From: Kofleriaceae bacterium
GTDB lineage: Bacteria; Myxococcota_A; Polyangia; Haliangiales; Haliangiaceae
Length of the DNA: 9,281 nucleotides
Assembly (NCBI GenBank): GCA_020633495.1
Contig: JACKDR010000052.1
Location: forward strand, 1-9,281
Reading direction: 5' to 3'
The stretch's first letter is position 1; each line of letters starts with the position of its first letter. The position numbers and the translations under genes are program-made. This document shows positions 1 to 8,132 of this stretch, piece by piece. The notes beneath the pieces were generated by a model. The model did no database searches and was not told the DNA's origin. It saw nothing but the letters and a program-made list of their open reading frames with translations.

Positions 1-69
1 GACCGCGGCGGCGATCCACGCCGGTCGCCCGGCGCGGCGCCGCCACGACCTCGTCGAGTCCGACGACAT
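1..69 (-). CDS. possible N-terminus of an incomplete membrane or exported protein
   Basis: An open frame reads from ATG at 69 down to the window edge, giving 23 codons with no stop. The visible peptide starts MSSDSTRSW, then has an arginine cluster (RRR), then a hydrophobic stretch beginning AWIAAAV, the pattern of a signal peptide or first membrane segment. A TGC-TAGCGT extended -10 lies 7 nt before the ATG and there is no Shine-Dalgarno, so it would be leaderless, as several other starts in this window appear to be. The product cannot be named from so little sequence. It would be transcribed in the same direction as the M4 protease, downstream of that gene's hairpin. It could be a chance open frame; the promoter placement is the main support. 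Confidence 0.35.
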   Translation of the reverse strand, partial: MSSDSTRSWRRRAGRPAWIAAAV

Positions 70-76
70 CGAGGCG

Positions 77-85
77 ACGCTAGCA
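77..85 (-). promoter_or_regulatory. extended -10 (TGC-TAGCGT) for the gene at 1-69
   Basis: On the minus strand TGC is followed directly by TAGCGT, a TANNNT -10 with the TGn extension. Seven bases separate the hexamer from the ATG at 69, so transcription would start at or next to the ATG. No TTGACA-like -35 is visible at 16-18 bp, which is typical of TGn promoters. The same TAGCGT hexamer lies before the threonine leader peptide. Confidence 0.4.
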
Positions 86-88
86 CGC

Positions 89-113
89 GACCGGCGCGCC
101 GCGCGCCCCGGTC
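89..113 (-). terminator. GC-rich hairpin after the M4 protease gene
   Basis: The arms GACCGG (89-94) and CCGGTC (108-113) pair perfectly. After one mismatch, four more G-C pairs (96-99 with 103-106) close a 3-base loop. The hairpin lies 18-42 bases past the protease stop codon. No T-run follows on the minus strand, so it is either a weak intrinsic terminator or a 3' end stabiliser. Confidence 0.4.
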
Positions 114-130
114 ACGCGGTCAGCCGGCGC

Positions 131-1735
<1,605 letters not shown>

Positions 1736-1794
1736 CTGGTGTGAGTCTCCGTGGAGGTGCCGCGAGGTGATGAGGGGTGCTGGGGGGCGTGCGC

Positions 1795-1823
1795 ATCGTC
1801 CCGGCTGAGGTATGTGTGGTCAA
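1795..1823 (-). promoter_or_regulatory. candidate sigma-70-type promoter of the M4 protease
   Basis: On the minus strand TTGACC (1823-1818) is separated by exactly 17 bases from GACGAT (1800-1795). The -35 is near consensus; the -10 keeps only the conserved A2 and T6. Transcription would begin near 1788, giving a 5' leader of about 53 bases that contains GGAG at 1750-1747. The 139 bases between this element and the endoglucanase stop at 1963 hold no gene or terminator that I can support. Confidence 0.5.
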
Positions 1824-1962
1824 GAACGATCCTCAGGGGATGAGAACACGGGGCCGATCGCGCCACGGTGCGTCGCGCGTGTGGTAGCGGCGCCCACGCT
1901 CATCACGTCGCGACGCGGCGCGGCGGCGCCGATCTCGGGCTCGACGCGGCGGGCCAGGCTCG

Positions 1963-3039
1963 CTACGGCAGGTGCTCGCGGAGCACCGCGAGCTGCGGCC
2001 GGTCGACGCCGCCGACCGGCTCGAGCGAGTAGATGTAGTCCCCCCACCACGGCCCCGCCGCCCACCACGTCCAGCCGATCCACACGTCAGGGTTGCCGTC
2101 GACGTGATCGAGCATGGCGTCGATCGCCTGCAGGCAGGTGTCGTTGGCGGCGCCGCCGAGCTCGCCGAGGAACGCGCGCACGCCGTGGTCCCGCGCCCAG
2201 GCCGTGAACGGCGCCAGCTGCTCGACGCCAACCGTCGCGCTCTGGTAGGTCGCGCTGGTCCCGGAGAAGTCGCCGTCGAGGTACTGGTGGACCTCGATCG
2301 CGTAGCGATCGGCAGGATCGACGACGCCGGTCATGACCGTGCCGTTGGGCGTGCCGTACCAGTCCTGCAGCCAGCTGTGCGCGCCGGTCCACGCGTTGCC
2401 CGGCACCAGGATCAGGTTGCCGGCGCCGGCGTCGCGGATCGCTGCGATCGCCGCGTTGGCGGCGGCGAGCCAGTCCTCGGTCGGCATCGTGTTGGGCTCG
2501 TTCATCAGGCCGAAGATGACGCGGGGGTCGCCGCCGTAGTGCTCGGCCAGGCGCCGCCACAGATCGGCGTAGGCGGCGCGCGGCACCGCCGCGGAGCCGA
2601 TGACGTCGCCGCGATAGCGCGCGTAGTTGTGGGGATCGAGCACGACGTGGACGCCGCGACCGGTGGCGTGGCCGACCAGCGCGTCGAGCCGCGCCAGCTC
2701 GGCGGCGTCGAACGCGCCGTCGAGGCTCTGCTGCAGGCGCTCCCAGCGGAACGCGACCCGCACCACGTTCATGCCGGTGGCCGCGAAGTAGTCGACCTCG
2801 TCGGTCGTCGGGTAGGTGTAGTCGGTGCCGTAGGTGCCGGGCAGGTTGCCCTCGCCCCACTCCGCGCTCGACAGGTTGACGCCGCGGTACACCGGCTCGC
2901 CGCCACCCCCGCCGTCGACCGCGCCGGCGCCGTCGCCGGGCGGGGCCCCGCCATCGCCGCCGTCGCCGCCGGCGCCGCCACCGCACGCCGCGGTCGACAG
3001 CACGATCCCCAGGGCGGCGACGAGCGAGCGGGAGGGCAT
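1963..3039 (-). CDS. GH5 endo-beta-1,4-glucanase (subfamily 5-like), lipoprotein
   Basis: 358 aa from the ATG at 3039. An in-frame ATG at 3105 would add 22 residues ahead of an obvious signal peptide, so the inner start is chosen. A TATGCT -10 five bases before 3039 also favours it. The signal peptide ends in TAAC (C19), followed by a Gly/Asp/Pro-rich low-complexity linker (about 20-47) and one GH5 barrel. Clear family blocks are YRGVNLS, the DPHNYARYRG block, VIFGLMNEPN with acid/base E181, WTGAHSW, EVHQYLDGDFSGTS, FLGELGG with nucleophile E293, and WTWWAAGPWWG near the end. These blocks resemble GH5_5 enzymes such as fungal EG2-type cellulases. No carbohydrate-binding module is present. Expected role: cleavage of beta-1,4-glucan at the cell surface. 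GH5 is secure; the subfamily is recalled from motif memory. Confidence 0.95.
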   Translation of the reverse strand: MPSRSLVAALGIVLSTAACGGGAGGDGGDGGAPPGDGAGAVDGGGGGEPVYRGVNLSSAEWGEGNLPGTYGTDYTYPTTDEVDYFAATGMNVVRVAFRWERLQQSLDGAFDAAELARLDALVGHATGRGVHVVLDPHNYARYRGDVIGSAAVPRAAYADLWRRLAEHYGGDPRVIFGLMNEPNTMPTEDWLAAANAAIAAIRDAGAGNLILVPGNAWTGAHSWLQDWYGTPNGTVMTGVVDPADRYAIEVHQYLDGDFSGTSATYQSATVGVEQLAPFTAWARDHGVRAFLGELGGAANDTCLQAIDAMLDHVDGNPDVWIGWTWWAAGPWWGDYIYSLEPVGGVDRPQLAVLREHLP

Positions 3040-3044
3040 GCCCC

Positions 3045-3050
3045 AGCATA
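3045..3050 (-). promoter_or_regulatory. -10 element (TATGCT) of the GH5 gene, near-leaderless
   Basis: On the minus strand TATGCT is followed by five bases and then the ATG at 3039, which places the transcription start at the start codon. No good -35 and no TGn extension are visible. No Shine-Dalgarno can fit between hexamer and start. Confidence 0.45.
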
Positions 3051-3117
3051 GCGGTCCCGGCCGCGGCGGCGAGCCACGACGCCGCGTCACAGACGGCCGA
3101 TCCACCCTCCACCCGCC

Positions 3118-3615
3118 ATGCGCACCGTGGTGCTCGGATCATGCCTGCTGCTGGCGGGCCTCCTCGCGTCGTGCACGAAGGACGACGCGGCCGGCGCCGC
3201 TCGACCGCCGAGCGAGCTGGTCACCCGGCTCGGCGCCCTCGCCGACGACGGCTGCGCGTGCAAGGACGCGGCGTGCGCCGCGGACGTCAGCAAGCGCCTG
3301 CAGCAGCTCGCCGACGGCACGACCCACGTCGACGACCGGGACCGGCCCGCCCTGCAGGAGACCCAGGCCCGGCTCGACGCCTGCCTCGCCGAGCTCGACC
3401 CGGTGATCATCGCGTACCGCGGCCTGGTCGACGACGTCTGCGCCTGTGCCGACAAGGCGTGCGGCCAGCGGGTCAGCAAGCGGTTCAGCGCCTGGGCCGC
3501 CGACCTCGAGGCGTCGGGCGCCGCGCTGCGCCCCGCCGACGCCAAGGCGGTGATGCGCGCCGGCATCCGCGCCAAGGGCTGCCTCGATCGCTTCGGCCTG
3601 CCGGTGCCGCAGTAG
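3118..3615 (+). CDS. lipoprotein with two tandem four-cysteine domains, function unknown
   Basis: 165 aa. The signal peptide carries a lipobox LASC (C19). The mature part is an internal duplication of about 62 residues. In the first copy the cysteines are C46, C48, C53 and C89, in the second C108, C110, C115 and C155, so each has C-x-C-x4-C followed by a distal cysteine. The copies share DD-x-CAC near their start and VSKR soon after the third cysteine. Eight paired cysteines in an exported protein suggest disulfides and a small helical domain, though metal binding by each CxC/C set is possible. I do not recognise the family. The gene is divergent from the GH5 gene with 78 bases between starts. 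No Shine-Dalgarno and no clear -10 precede the ATG. A terminator-like hairpin follows at 3631-3655. Confidence 0.85.
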   Translation: MRTVVLGSCLLLAGLLASCTKDDAAGAARPPSELVTRLGALADDGCACKDAACAADVSKRLQQLADGTTHVDDRDRPALQETQARLDACLAELDPVIIAYRGLVDDVCACADKACGQRVSKRFSAWAADLEASGAALRPADAKAVMRAGIRAKGCLDRFGLPVPQ

Positions 3616-3630
3616 CCGCCCCACCGATCC

Positions 3631-3655
3631 CGGCTCACCCCGCCGGGGCGAGCCG
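3631..3655 (+). terminator. terminator-like hairpin after the four-cysteine lipoprotein gene
   Basis: CGGCTC (3631-3636) pairs with GAGCCG (3650-3655). After an A/C mismatch, CCCC (3638-3641) pairs with GGGG (3645-3648) around a GCC loop. It begins 16 bases after the stop codon. No T-run follows, so intrinsic termination would be weak. Confidence 0.5.
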
Positions 3656-3689
3656 CCTGGCCGCGACCGCGCTGTGCCACCCGTTGCCG

Positions 3690-3718
3690 TGGACGCCGCG
3701 GCCGCGGCCGGTGACACT
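3690..3718 (+). promoter_or_regulatory. candidate promoter of the 106-aa gene, near-leaderless
   Basis: TGGACG (3690-3695, one mismatch to TTGACG) and GACACT (3713-3718) are 17 bases apart. The hexamer is 7 bases from the ATG at 3726, so the transcript would start at or beside the start codon. The -10 keeps only A2 and T6 of the consensus. Confidence 0.35.
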
Positions 3719-3725
3719 GCCCACG

Positions 3726-4046
3726 ATGTCTCGCCGTCTCACCCGCCGCGCCGCTGCCTTCGGCCTCCTGATCGCCTTCGCCGCGGCGCAGCCGGCGTGT
3801 CGCGTGTCGCGGGGCAACGCCATCTCGGTCACCGCCCTCGGCGTCACCACCGCCGCCGCGGGCGCGGTCGTCGCGCTCAACGCCCACAGCTGCACCGACG
3901 GGCTCGGCGGCCACGACCTGTGCGAGAACGAGCGCCGGGACGTGGTCCCCGGCATCGGGCTGGCGGTCCTGGGCGCCGGCATCACCGCGTTCGGCATCTA
4001 CCTGTACCGCCACCGCGAGCGCCCCTTCACGCTCGATCGCGAGTAG
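3726..4046 (+). CDS. small protein with two hydrophobic segments, function unknown
   Basis: 106 aa. After a basic start (MSRRLTRR) comes a hydrophobic signal-like stretch (9-24) ending QPAC. Q at -3 makes this a poor lipobox, so either signal peptidase I cleavage or an imperfect lipoprotein site is possible. Two further hydrophobic segments, about 32-51 and 74-94, flank a short loop with C56 and C66. The protein ends in a basic, charged tail (YRHRERPFTLDRE). The likely form is a small inner-membrane or envelope protein with a hairpin of two helices. I do not recognise the family. The frame is open further upstream, but the ATG at 3726 is the only start that gives a sensible signal sequence, and it has a -10-like hexamer 7 bases ahead. 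Confidence 0.7.
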   Translation: MSRRLTRRAAAFGLLIAFAAAQPACRVSRGNAISVTALGVTTAAAGAVVALNAHSCTDGLGGHDLCENERRDVVPGIGLAVLGAGITAFGIYLYRHRERPFTLDRE

Positions 4047-4074
4047 GCGCCCGTAGGCTCGCCGGGCGCGGTCG

Positions 4075-4083
4075 TGCCATGAT
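4075..4083 (+). promoter_or_regulatory. extended -10-like element (TGC-CATGAT) of the zinc-ribbon gene
   Basis: TGC (4075-4077) directly precedes CATGAT (4078-4083), which differs from TATGAT at one base. Six bases follow, then the ATG at 4090, so +1 would be the A of the start codon. An alternative -10, TAGGCT at 4054-4059, would give a leader of about 24 bases, but that leader contains no Shine-Dalgarno. Confidence 0.4.
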
Positions 4084-4089
4084 CGCCGC

Positions 4090-4272
4090 ATGCCCACCTG
4101 CCGTGGCTGCAAGGAAGACGTCGACGCGCTGGTCTCGGTGACGATCGGCGGCAAGCGCCAGAAGCTGTGCGAGGACTGCGCCGATCGCGCCCGCGAGGAG
4201 CACGAGGTCGCGCGCGAGAGCGAGTCCGTCATCCAGGGGATGATGGGCTACCGCGGCCGTCGCGGCGGCTGA
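4090..4272 (+). CDS. 60-aa putative zinc-ribbon protein
   Basis: 60 aa. Two CxxC pairs (C4/C7 and C27/C30) are separated by a short segment of predicted beta-strand (VSVTIGGKRQKL), the layout of a minimal zinc ribbon. A charged helical tail (about 31-46, rich in R and E) and a glycine/arginine end follow. There is no signal peptide, so it is probably cytoplasmic, unlike its neighbours. Zinc ribbons of this size act as nucleic-acid or protein-contact modules, but no partner can be read from the sequence. The stop at 4272 is followed immediately by the -10 of the phospholipase gene, and 12 bases separate the two ORFs. Start choice rests on the first CxxC and the hexamer six bases upstream. Confidence 0.75.
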   Translation: MPTCRGCKEDVDALVSVTIGGKRQKLCEDCADRAREEHEVARESESVIQGMMGYRGRRGG

Positions 4273-4278
4273 TACGCT
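4270..4278 (+). promoter_or_regulatory. extended -10 (TGA-TACGCT) of the phospholipase gene, leaderless
   Basis: The stop codon of the zinc-ribbon gene (TGA, 4270-4272) doubles as the TGn extension of a TACGCT hexamer (4273-4278). Six bases later is the ATG at 4285, so +1 falls on the start codon. No Shine-Dalgarno is present. Confidence 0.5.
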
Positions 4279-4284
4279 GGGGCG

Positions 4285-5151
4285 ATGGCCCGCACCCTCC
4301 GGCTGCTGACGACGCTGGCGGTGACCGGCGGCGTGCTCGGCTGCGCCGGCGATCCGGCGCCGCTGCCGATCCCGCCGGAGTGCAACGGCGACGTCGCGCT
4401 GTGCGATCGTCGCTACGACGAGGTCGCGTACCCGACGACGCACAACGCGATGTCCAACGGCGAGGACGGCTGGATCTACCCCAACCAGAACCGCGACCTC
4501 GCCCACCAGCTCGAGGACGGCGTCCGCGGCCTGATGCTCGACACCCACGCCTGGGACGGCGGCATCTACCTGTGCCACGCCTTCTGCGAGGCCGGCAACC
4601 TGCCGCTGGCCGACGGCCTGGCGATCATCCGCGCGTTCCTCGACGACCACCGCGGCGAGGTCGTGACGATCATCTTCGAGAGCTACGTCACCGCCGACGA
4701 CACCGCGGCCGCGTTCGAGGCCAGCGGCGCGGCGCGCTACGTCCACGCCCAGACGCCGGGGACGCCGTGGCCGACGCTGCGCGAGCTGATCGACGCCGAC
4801 GAGCGGCTGATCGTCTTCACCGACGACGACGGCGGCGGCGCCTACCCCTGGTACATGGACGTGTGGGCGCACGCGTGGGAGACGCCGTTCGCGGCGCGCA
4901 CCACCGACGACTTCACCTGCGACCCGGGCCGCGGCACCGCCGGCAACCCGCTGTTCATCTTCAACCACTTCCTCACCCGCACGTTCGGCGTGCCCGACGA
5001 GGCCGCGACCACCAACGCCGATCCGTTCCTGCTCGATCGCGCGCGCGCGTGCATGGCGGCGTCCGGCGCGCTCCCCAACTTCGTCACCGTCGACTACTAC
5101 GACGTCGGCGATCTGTTCGAGGCGGTCGCCGCGCTGAACCAGGCACCGTGA
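4285..5151 (+). CDS. PI-PLC X-domain phosphodiesterase, lipoprotein
   Basis: 288 aa. The signal peptide ends in VLGC (C20), so it should be lipid-anchored and exported. The rest is one phosphatidylinositol-specific phospholipase C X-type barrel. The first catalytic histidine is H53 in YPTTHNAMS; R81 and D86 follow in the GVRGLMLDTH block; the second catalytic histidine is best placed at H98 in YLCHAFC. N54 and D86 align with calcium ligands of eukaryotic PLC, while the usual glutamate position appears to be M84. Extra cysteines (C33/C40, C97/C101, and later ones) suggest disulfides. The length is normal for bacterial PI-PLCs (about 300 aa). Likely activity is cleavage of phosphoinositide or a related glycerophospholipid head group outside the cell. 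The preferred substrate cannot be read. Transcription is probably independent, from the TACGCT element just upstream. Confidence 0.88.
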   Translation: MARTLRLLTTLAVTGGVLGCAGDPAPLPIPPECNGDVALCDRRYDEVAYPTTHNAMSNGEDGWIYPNQNRDLAHQLEDGVRGLMLDTHAWDGGIYLCHAFCEAGNLPLADGLAIIRAFLDDHRGEVVTIIFESYVTADDTAAAFEASGAARYVHAQTPGTPWPTLRELIDADERLIVFTDDDGGGAYPWYMDVWAHAWETPFAARTTDDFTCDPGRGTAGNPLFIFNHFLTRTFGVPDEAATTNADPFLLDRARACMAASGALPNFVTVDYYDVGDLFEAVAALNQAP

Positions 5152-5231
5152 ACGGGTCAGACCGATTCGCGGAACTCCAATCGACGACGACGTGCCGGCC
5201 CGTACAGCTTCGATCGTCGACGTGTGGCGCA

Positions 5232-5243
5232 GATCGCGCGATC
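5232..5243. repeat. 12-bp perfect palindrome GATCGCGCGATC
   Basis: A perfect palindrome in the 172-bp gap between the phospholipase gene and the 912-aa gene. It could be a protein-binding site. Short G/C palindromes also occur by chance in such a genome. Confidence 0.35.
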
Positions 5244-5265
5244 GGCGGAACGTGGCAGGCGATAC

Positions 5266-5295
5266 GTGAGTCGGTGTCAATTCGAGTTGACTCAC
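5266..5295. promoter_or_regulatory. operator-like inverted repeat upstream of the 912-aa lipoprotein gene
   Basis: GTGAGTC (5266-5272) and GACTCAC (5289-5295) are perfect inverted arms 16 bases apart, with nested TCAA (5277-5280) and TTGA (5287-5290). A -35-like TTGACT (5287-5292) overlaps the right arm, but 17 bases later there is only GAAAAG, so no convincing -10 is seen. The whole gap, 5152-5323, is visibly poorer in G+C than the genes around it. I see no ORF or clear terminator in it. Confidence 0.4.
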
Positions 5296-5323
5296 AGGTC
5301 ATGGCAAGGGAAAAGCCCGACCC

Positions 5324-8062
5324 ATGCGAAGCCTCCCCATCATCGCGCTTTCCCTCGCAAGCGCCGCGGCCGCAGCGACCATGCTGCCCGCCTGCGGCGA
5401 CAACAACGGCCTTGAATGCGGTTCGGGCACCGTCGAAGAAGGCGGCCAGTGCGTCGCCGACGTCAACTGCGGTCCCGGCACCGTCGCCTCCGGCGGCGAG
5501 TGCGTCCCCGACGGCTCGGTGATCTGCGACCAGGGCACCGTCTTCGATGCGGCGACCAGCACCTGCGTCGTCGACCCGTCGGCGTGCGCCGCCGGCACGG
5601 TCTACGTCGACGGCGCCTGCGTCCCCGAGGACGACACGCTGCCCGGCATGGCCGACTACACCGAGGGCGCCGAGCCCAACGATCCGGGCGACCCCAACGT
5701 CGCCGGCGCGTTCGACGTGCCCGCGGTCGGCAGCAGCACCACGTTCTACGGCTGCGTCACGCCGCGCGTCGACCTCGACGGCGACGGCAACCTCGACGCC
5801 GACTACGACACCTGGATCGTCACCGCCAGCGGCCCGACCGTCATCGACGTCACCGCCGACGGCATCGACGGCCTGGCGGCCGGCTTCGTCATGATCAGCG
5901 CCGACGCCGGCCACTCGCCGACCCTCGACAACTGGCAGCGCTTCGGCGTCAACCTGACCGGCGACACCTCGCACCGCCAGGTCTACCTGCCCGCCGCCGG
6001 CAGCTACGCGCTGCTGATGACCGACAGCCGGTCGCTGTTCCTCGACGCCGCGGGCGGCCCGGACGCCTGCTACTTCGTCACCCTCGCGGCGGTGCCGACC
6101 CCGGCCGCGACCTCCCTGGTGCTGCCCGTCACCACCGGCCAGGACGCCAACGACGTCCACGTCTACAAGTACGACGCGACCACCGCGGGCAGCATCCTCG
6201 ACGTCTCCGAGTACACCACCAGCTCGACGCTGAGCCCGGGCTTCATCGTCCTGCGCGACGACGCGCTCTACGGCTCGGCGGCCTCGGGCGGCCCGTACTG
6301 GACGATCGGCAACCTGGCGCCGACCGGCGACACCGTCCAGATCGTCGTCGACAACGAGTACAACTACGGCCTCACGCCGCAGCACTTCGAGCTCGACGCC
6401 TACGACATCGGCGCCCAGGCGCTGCCCACCGACGGCAGCGACGTCACCGTCACCGAGCAGAACGGTGACACCGGCATCGGCTACGTCGACCTCAACTACC
6501 TGTACTTCGACGTCGGCGGCGCGGGCGAGCTGGTCCAGTTCGACGTCACCGCGTCGGTCCCGGTCAACATGGTGATCGTCCGCCAGGACATCTTCACCCC
6601 CGACGGCTACTTCGACGTCGTCGCCAACATCGACGCCTTCGGCAACGCCGGCGTCTCGGCCTTCACCGGCCAGTTCATCAAGTTCCTCGAGCCGGGCCGC
6701 TACTACCTGGCGACCCAGGATCCGGCGGGCACCTCGGGCGACACGTTCACGCTGACCTCGACGCTGACCGTGGTCACGCCGACCGCGCTGACCTACGGCA
6801 CCGCGCTGGGCGCCACCGCGCTGCCGGCCGGCGGCTCGGGCTTCCACACGATCGACTTCACCGACCCGGTGTGGATCGAGCTGGCGGCCACCGGCACCGA
6901 CTGGGGCGGCAACGTCCGCGTCCAGGCCTACGACCTCACCGGCTACGGCTGGCTCGATCACGACTACCCGGCCGTGCTGACCAGCACCCAGCCCGCCACC
7001 GGCGCGGCGCCGGTCGGCCGCATCATGATCGGCGACAGCCGCGACTTCCTGATCCGGGTCTCGGCCACCGGCACCGTGGGCGCCGCGCCGACGTACGATC
7101 TGACCATCGGCGATCGCGCGTTCGTCGATCTCGGCACCATCGAGCCGGGCACGCCGATCACGCGCACCGGCGAGGCCCTCGCCGCCTCCAGCAACGGCGC
7201 CACCTCGCAGGGCGTGACCCGCTACCTGGTCCGCGGCACCGCCGGCAACTCGCTGACCGCGGTGGTGACCCCCGCCGCCGATGCCGACCCGATCCTCCGG
7301 CGCCGCAACGCCGACGAGTCGGTCGCGGTGAGCGTCGACGAAGGCTTCGACGGCGATCCGGAGACCCTGGCCACGACCTTCGCCGCCGCGCCGACCGACT
7401 GGGTCGCGTTCACGGTCGGCAACTTCAACAGCTCCGACTCGACGTTCGACCTCGAGATGACGTCGCGGGCGCCGCGGCCCTACGTCATCACCGCCGGCAC
7501 GCTGGCGTTCACCGACGTCTGCGCCGACGCCAACGCGGTCGAGATCTTCGCCGGCGACGACGACTACCTCGCGCCCGCCGCGACCCTGCCGGCGGCGTTC
7601 GCCGGGTTCGAGCTGTTCGGCGAGCCGGTCGGCGCCACGCCCTACCGGATCTCGAGCAACGGCTGGCTGGCGTTCAACCCCGGCACCGCGTCGGGCTACT
7701 CGAACCTGCCGATCCCGACCGCGGGCGTGCCCGACGGCCTGATCGCCCCGTTCTGGGACGACCTCGTCGCGGTCGACGGCTGCCGGCTCGACGGCGCCGA
7801 CACCGTGACGTTCCAGTGGACCGGCAACCTCTACAACCAGGACGCCGAGACCGTCGAGATGCAGGTCGTGCTGCACAGCGACGGCGTCATCGACTTCATC
7901 TACGGCGCCAACCAGGTCGCCAACGGTGACGAGGCGTCGAGCTTCGGCAACCCGGGCGCCGCGATCGGCGCCGAGAACATGGCGGGCTCGTTCGGCCACC
8001 AGATCGGCAACAACGCGCCGGTCATCATGGCGTCGACCTCGCAGACGCTGACCCCGATGTGA
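5324..8062 (+). CDS. large surface lipoprotein: Cys repeats, beta-sandwich domains, C-terminal SSNGW domain
   Basis: 912 aa. The signal peptide ends in LPAC (C24). Residues 32-102 hold four short repeats of the form C-x2-GTV-x5-7-C (C32/C43, C49/C60, C68/C81, C88/C99). A segment starting GAEPNDPGDPN leads into a series of beta-rich domains of roughly 110-130 residues (about 110-730) that resemble pre-peptidase C-terminal (PPC) sandwiches, ending in phrases such as GSYALLMTD and GRYYLATQDP. A calcium-loop-like DLDGDGNLD lies near 150-158. The last domain (about 735-912) contains YRISSNGWLAF at 774-784, then IAPFWDDL and QVVLHSDGVIDFIYG, a beta module often found attached to secreted enzymes. 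No catalytic motif is visible, so the role is probably structural or adhesive. The start rests on the signal peptide; the only Shine-Dalgarno-like sequence is a weak AAGGGA (5306-5311) 12 bases upstream. Confidence 0.9.
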   Translation: MRSLPIIALSLASAAAAATMLPACGDNNGLECGSGTVEEGGQCVADVNCGPGTVASGGECVPDGSVICDQGTVFDAATSTCVVDPSACAAGTVYVDGACVPEDDTLPGMADYTEGAEPNDPGDPNVAGAFDVPAVGSSTTFYGCVTPRVDLDGDGNLDADYDTWIVTASGPTVIDVTADGIDGLAAGFVMISADAGHSPTLDNWQRFGVNLTGDTSHRQVYLPAAGSYALLMTDSRSLFLDAAGGPDACYFVTLAAVPTPAATSLVLPVTTGQDANDVHVYKYDATTAGSILDVSEYTTSSTLSPGFIVLRDDALYGSAASGGPYWTIGNLAPTGDTVQIVVDNEYNYGLTPQHFELDAYDIGAQALPTDGSDVTVTEQNGDTGIGYVDLNYLYFDVGGAGELVQFDVTASVPVNMVIVRQDIFTPDGYFDVVANIDAFGNAGVSAFTGQFIKFLEPGRYYLATQDPAGTSGDTFTLTSTLTVVTPTALTYGTALGATALPAGGSGFHTIDFTDPVWIELAATGTDWGGNVRVQAYDLTGYGWLDHDYPAVLTSTQPATGAAPVGRIMIGDSRDFLIRVSATGTVGAAPTYDLTIGDRAFVDLGTIEPGTPITRTGEALAASSNGATSQGVTRYLVRGTAGNSLTAVVTPAADADPILRRRNADESVAVSVDEGFDGDPETLATTFAAAPTDWVAFTVGNFNSSDSTFDLEMTSRAPRPYVITAGTLAFTDVCADANAVEIFAGDDDYLAPAATLPAAFAGFELFGEPVGATPYRISSNGWLAFNPGTASGYSNLPIPTAGVPDGLIAPFWDDLVAVDGCRLDGADTVTFQWTGNLYNQDAETVEMQVVLHSDGVIDFIYGANQVANGDEASSFGNPGAAIGAENMAGSFGHQIGNNAPVIMASTSQTLTPM

Positions 8063-8066
8063 GCCC

Positions 8067-8089
8067 GCGGCCGGCGCCGCGCCGGCCGC
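8067..8089 (+). terminator. first of three hairpins after the 912-aa gene
   Basis: A perfect 10-bp all-G/C stem (8067-8076 with 8080-8089) with a 3-base loop, starting 4 bases past the stop codon. Only scattered T residues follow. Confidence 0.55.
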
Positions 8090-8101
8090 CCGTTCGTCCC
8101 C

Positions 8102-8132
8102 GCGCCGGGGCGGCCTCGCGCCGCCCCGGCGT
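8102..8132 (+). terminator. second hairpin after the 912-aa gene
   Basis: GCCGGGGCGGC (8104-8114) and GCCGCCCCGGC (8120-8130) form a perfect 11-bp stem with a CTCGC loop, extendable by one C-G and one G-U pair. TGCTTT follows at 8135-8140, the nearest thing to a T-tract in this gap. This is the best terminator candidate of the three. Confidence 0.6.

Noticed and set aside
3040..3105. 22-residue N-terminal extension of the GH5 protein from the ATG at 3105
   Set aside because: It would bury the signal peptide behind an Arg/Pro-rich segment, and it overlaps the -10 that fits the inner start.
5302..5316. Sigma-54-like TGGCA...GC before the 912-aa gene
   Set aside because: The GG and GC have the right 12-base offset, but the -12 block is AAGC instead of TTGC, and the predicted start near 5328 would lie inside the coding region.
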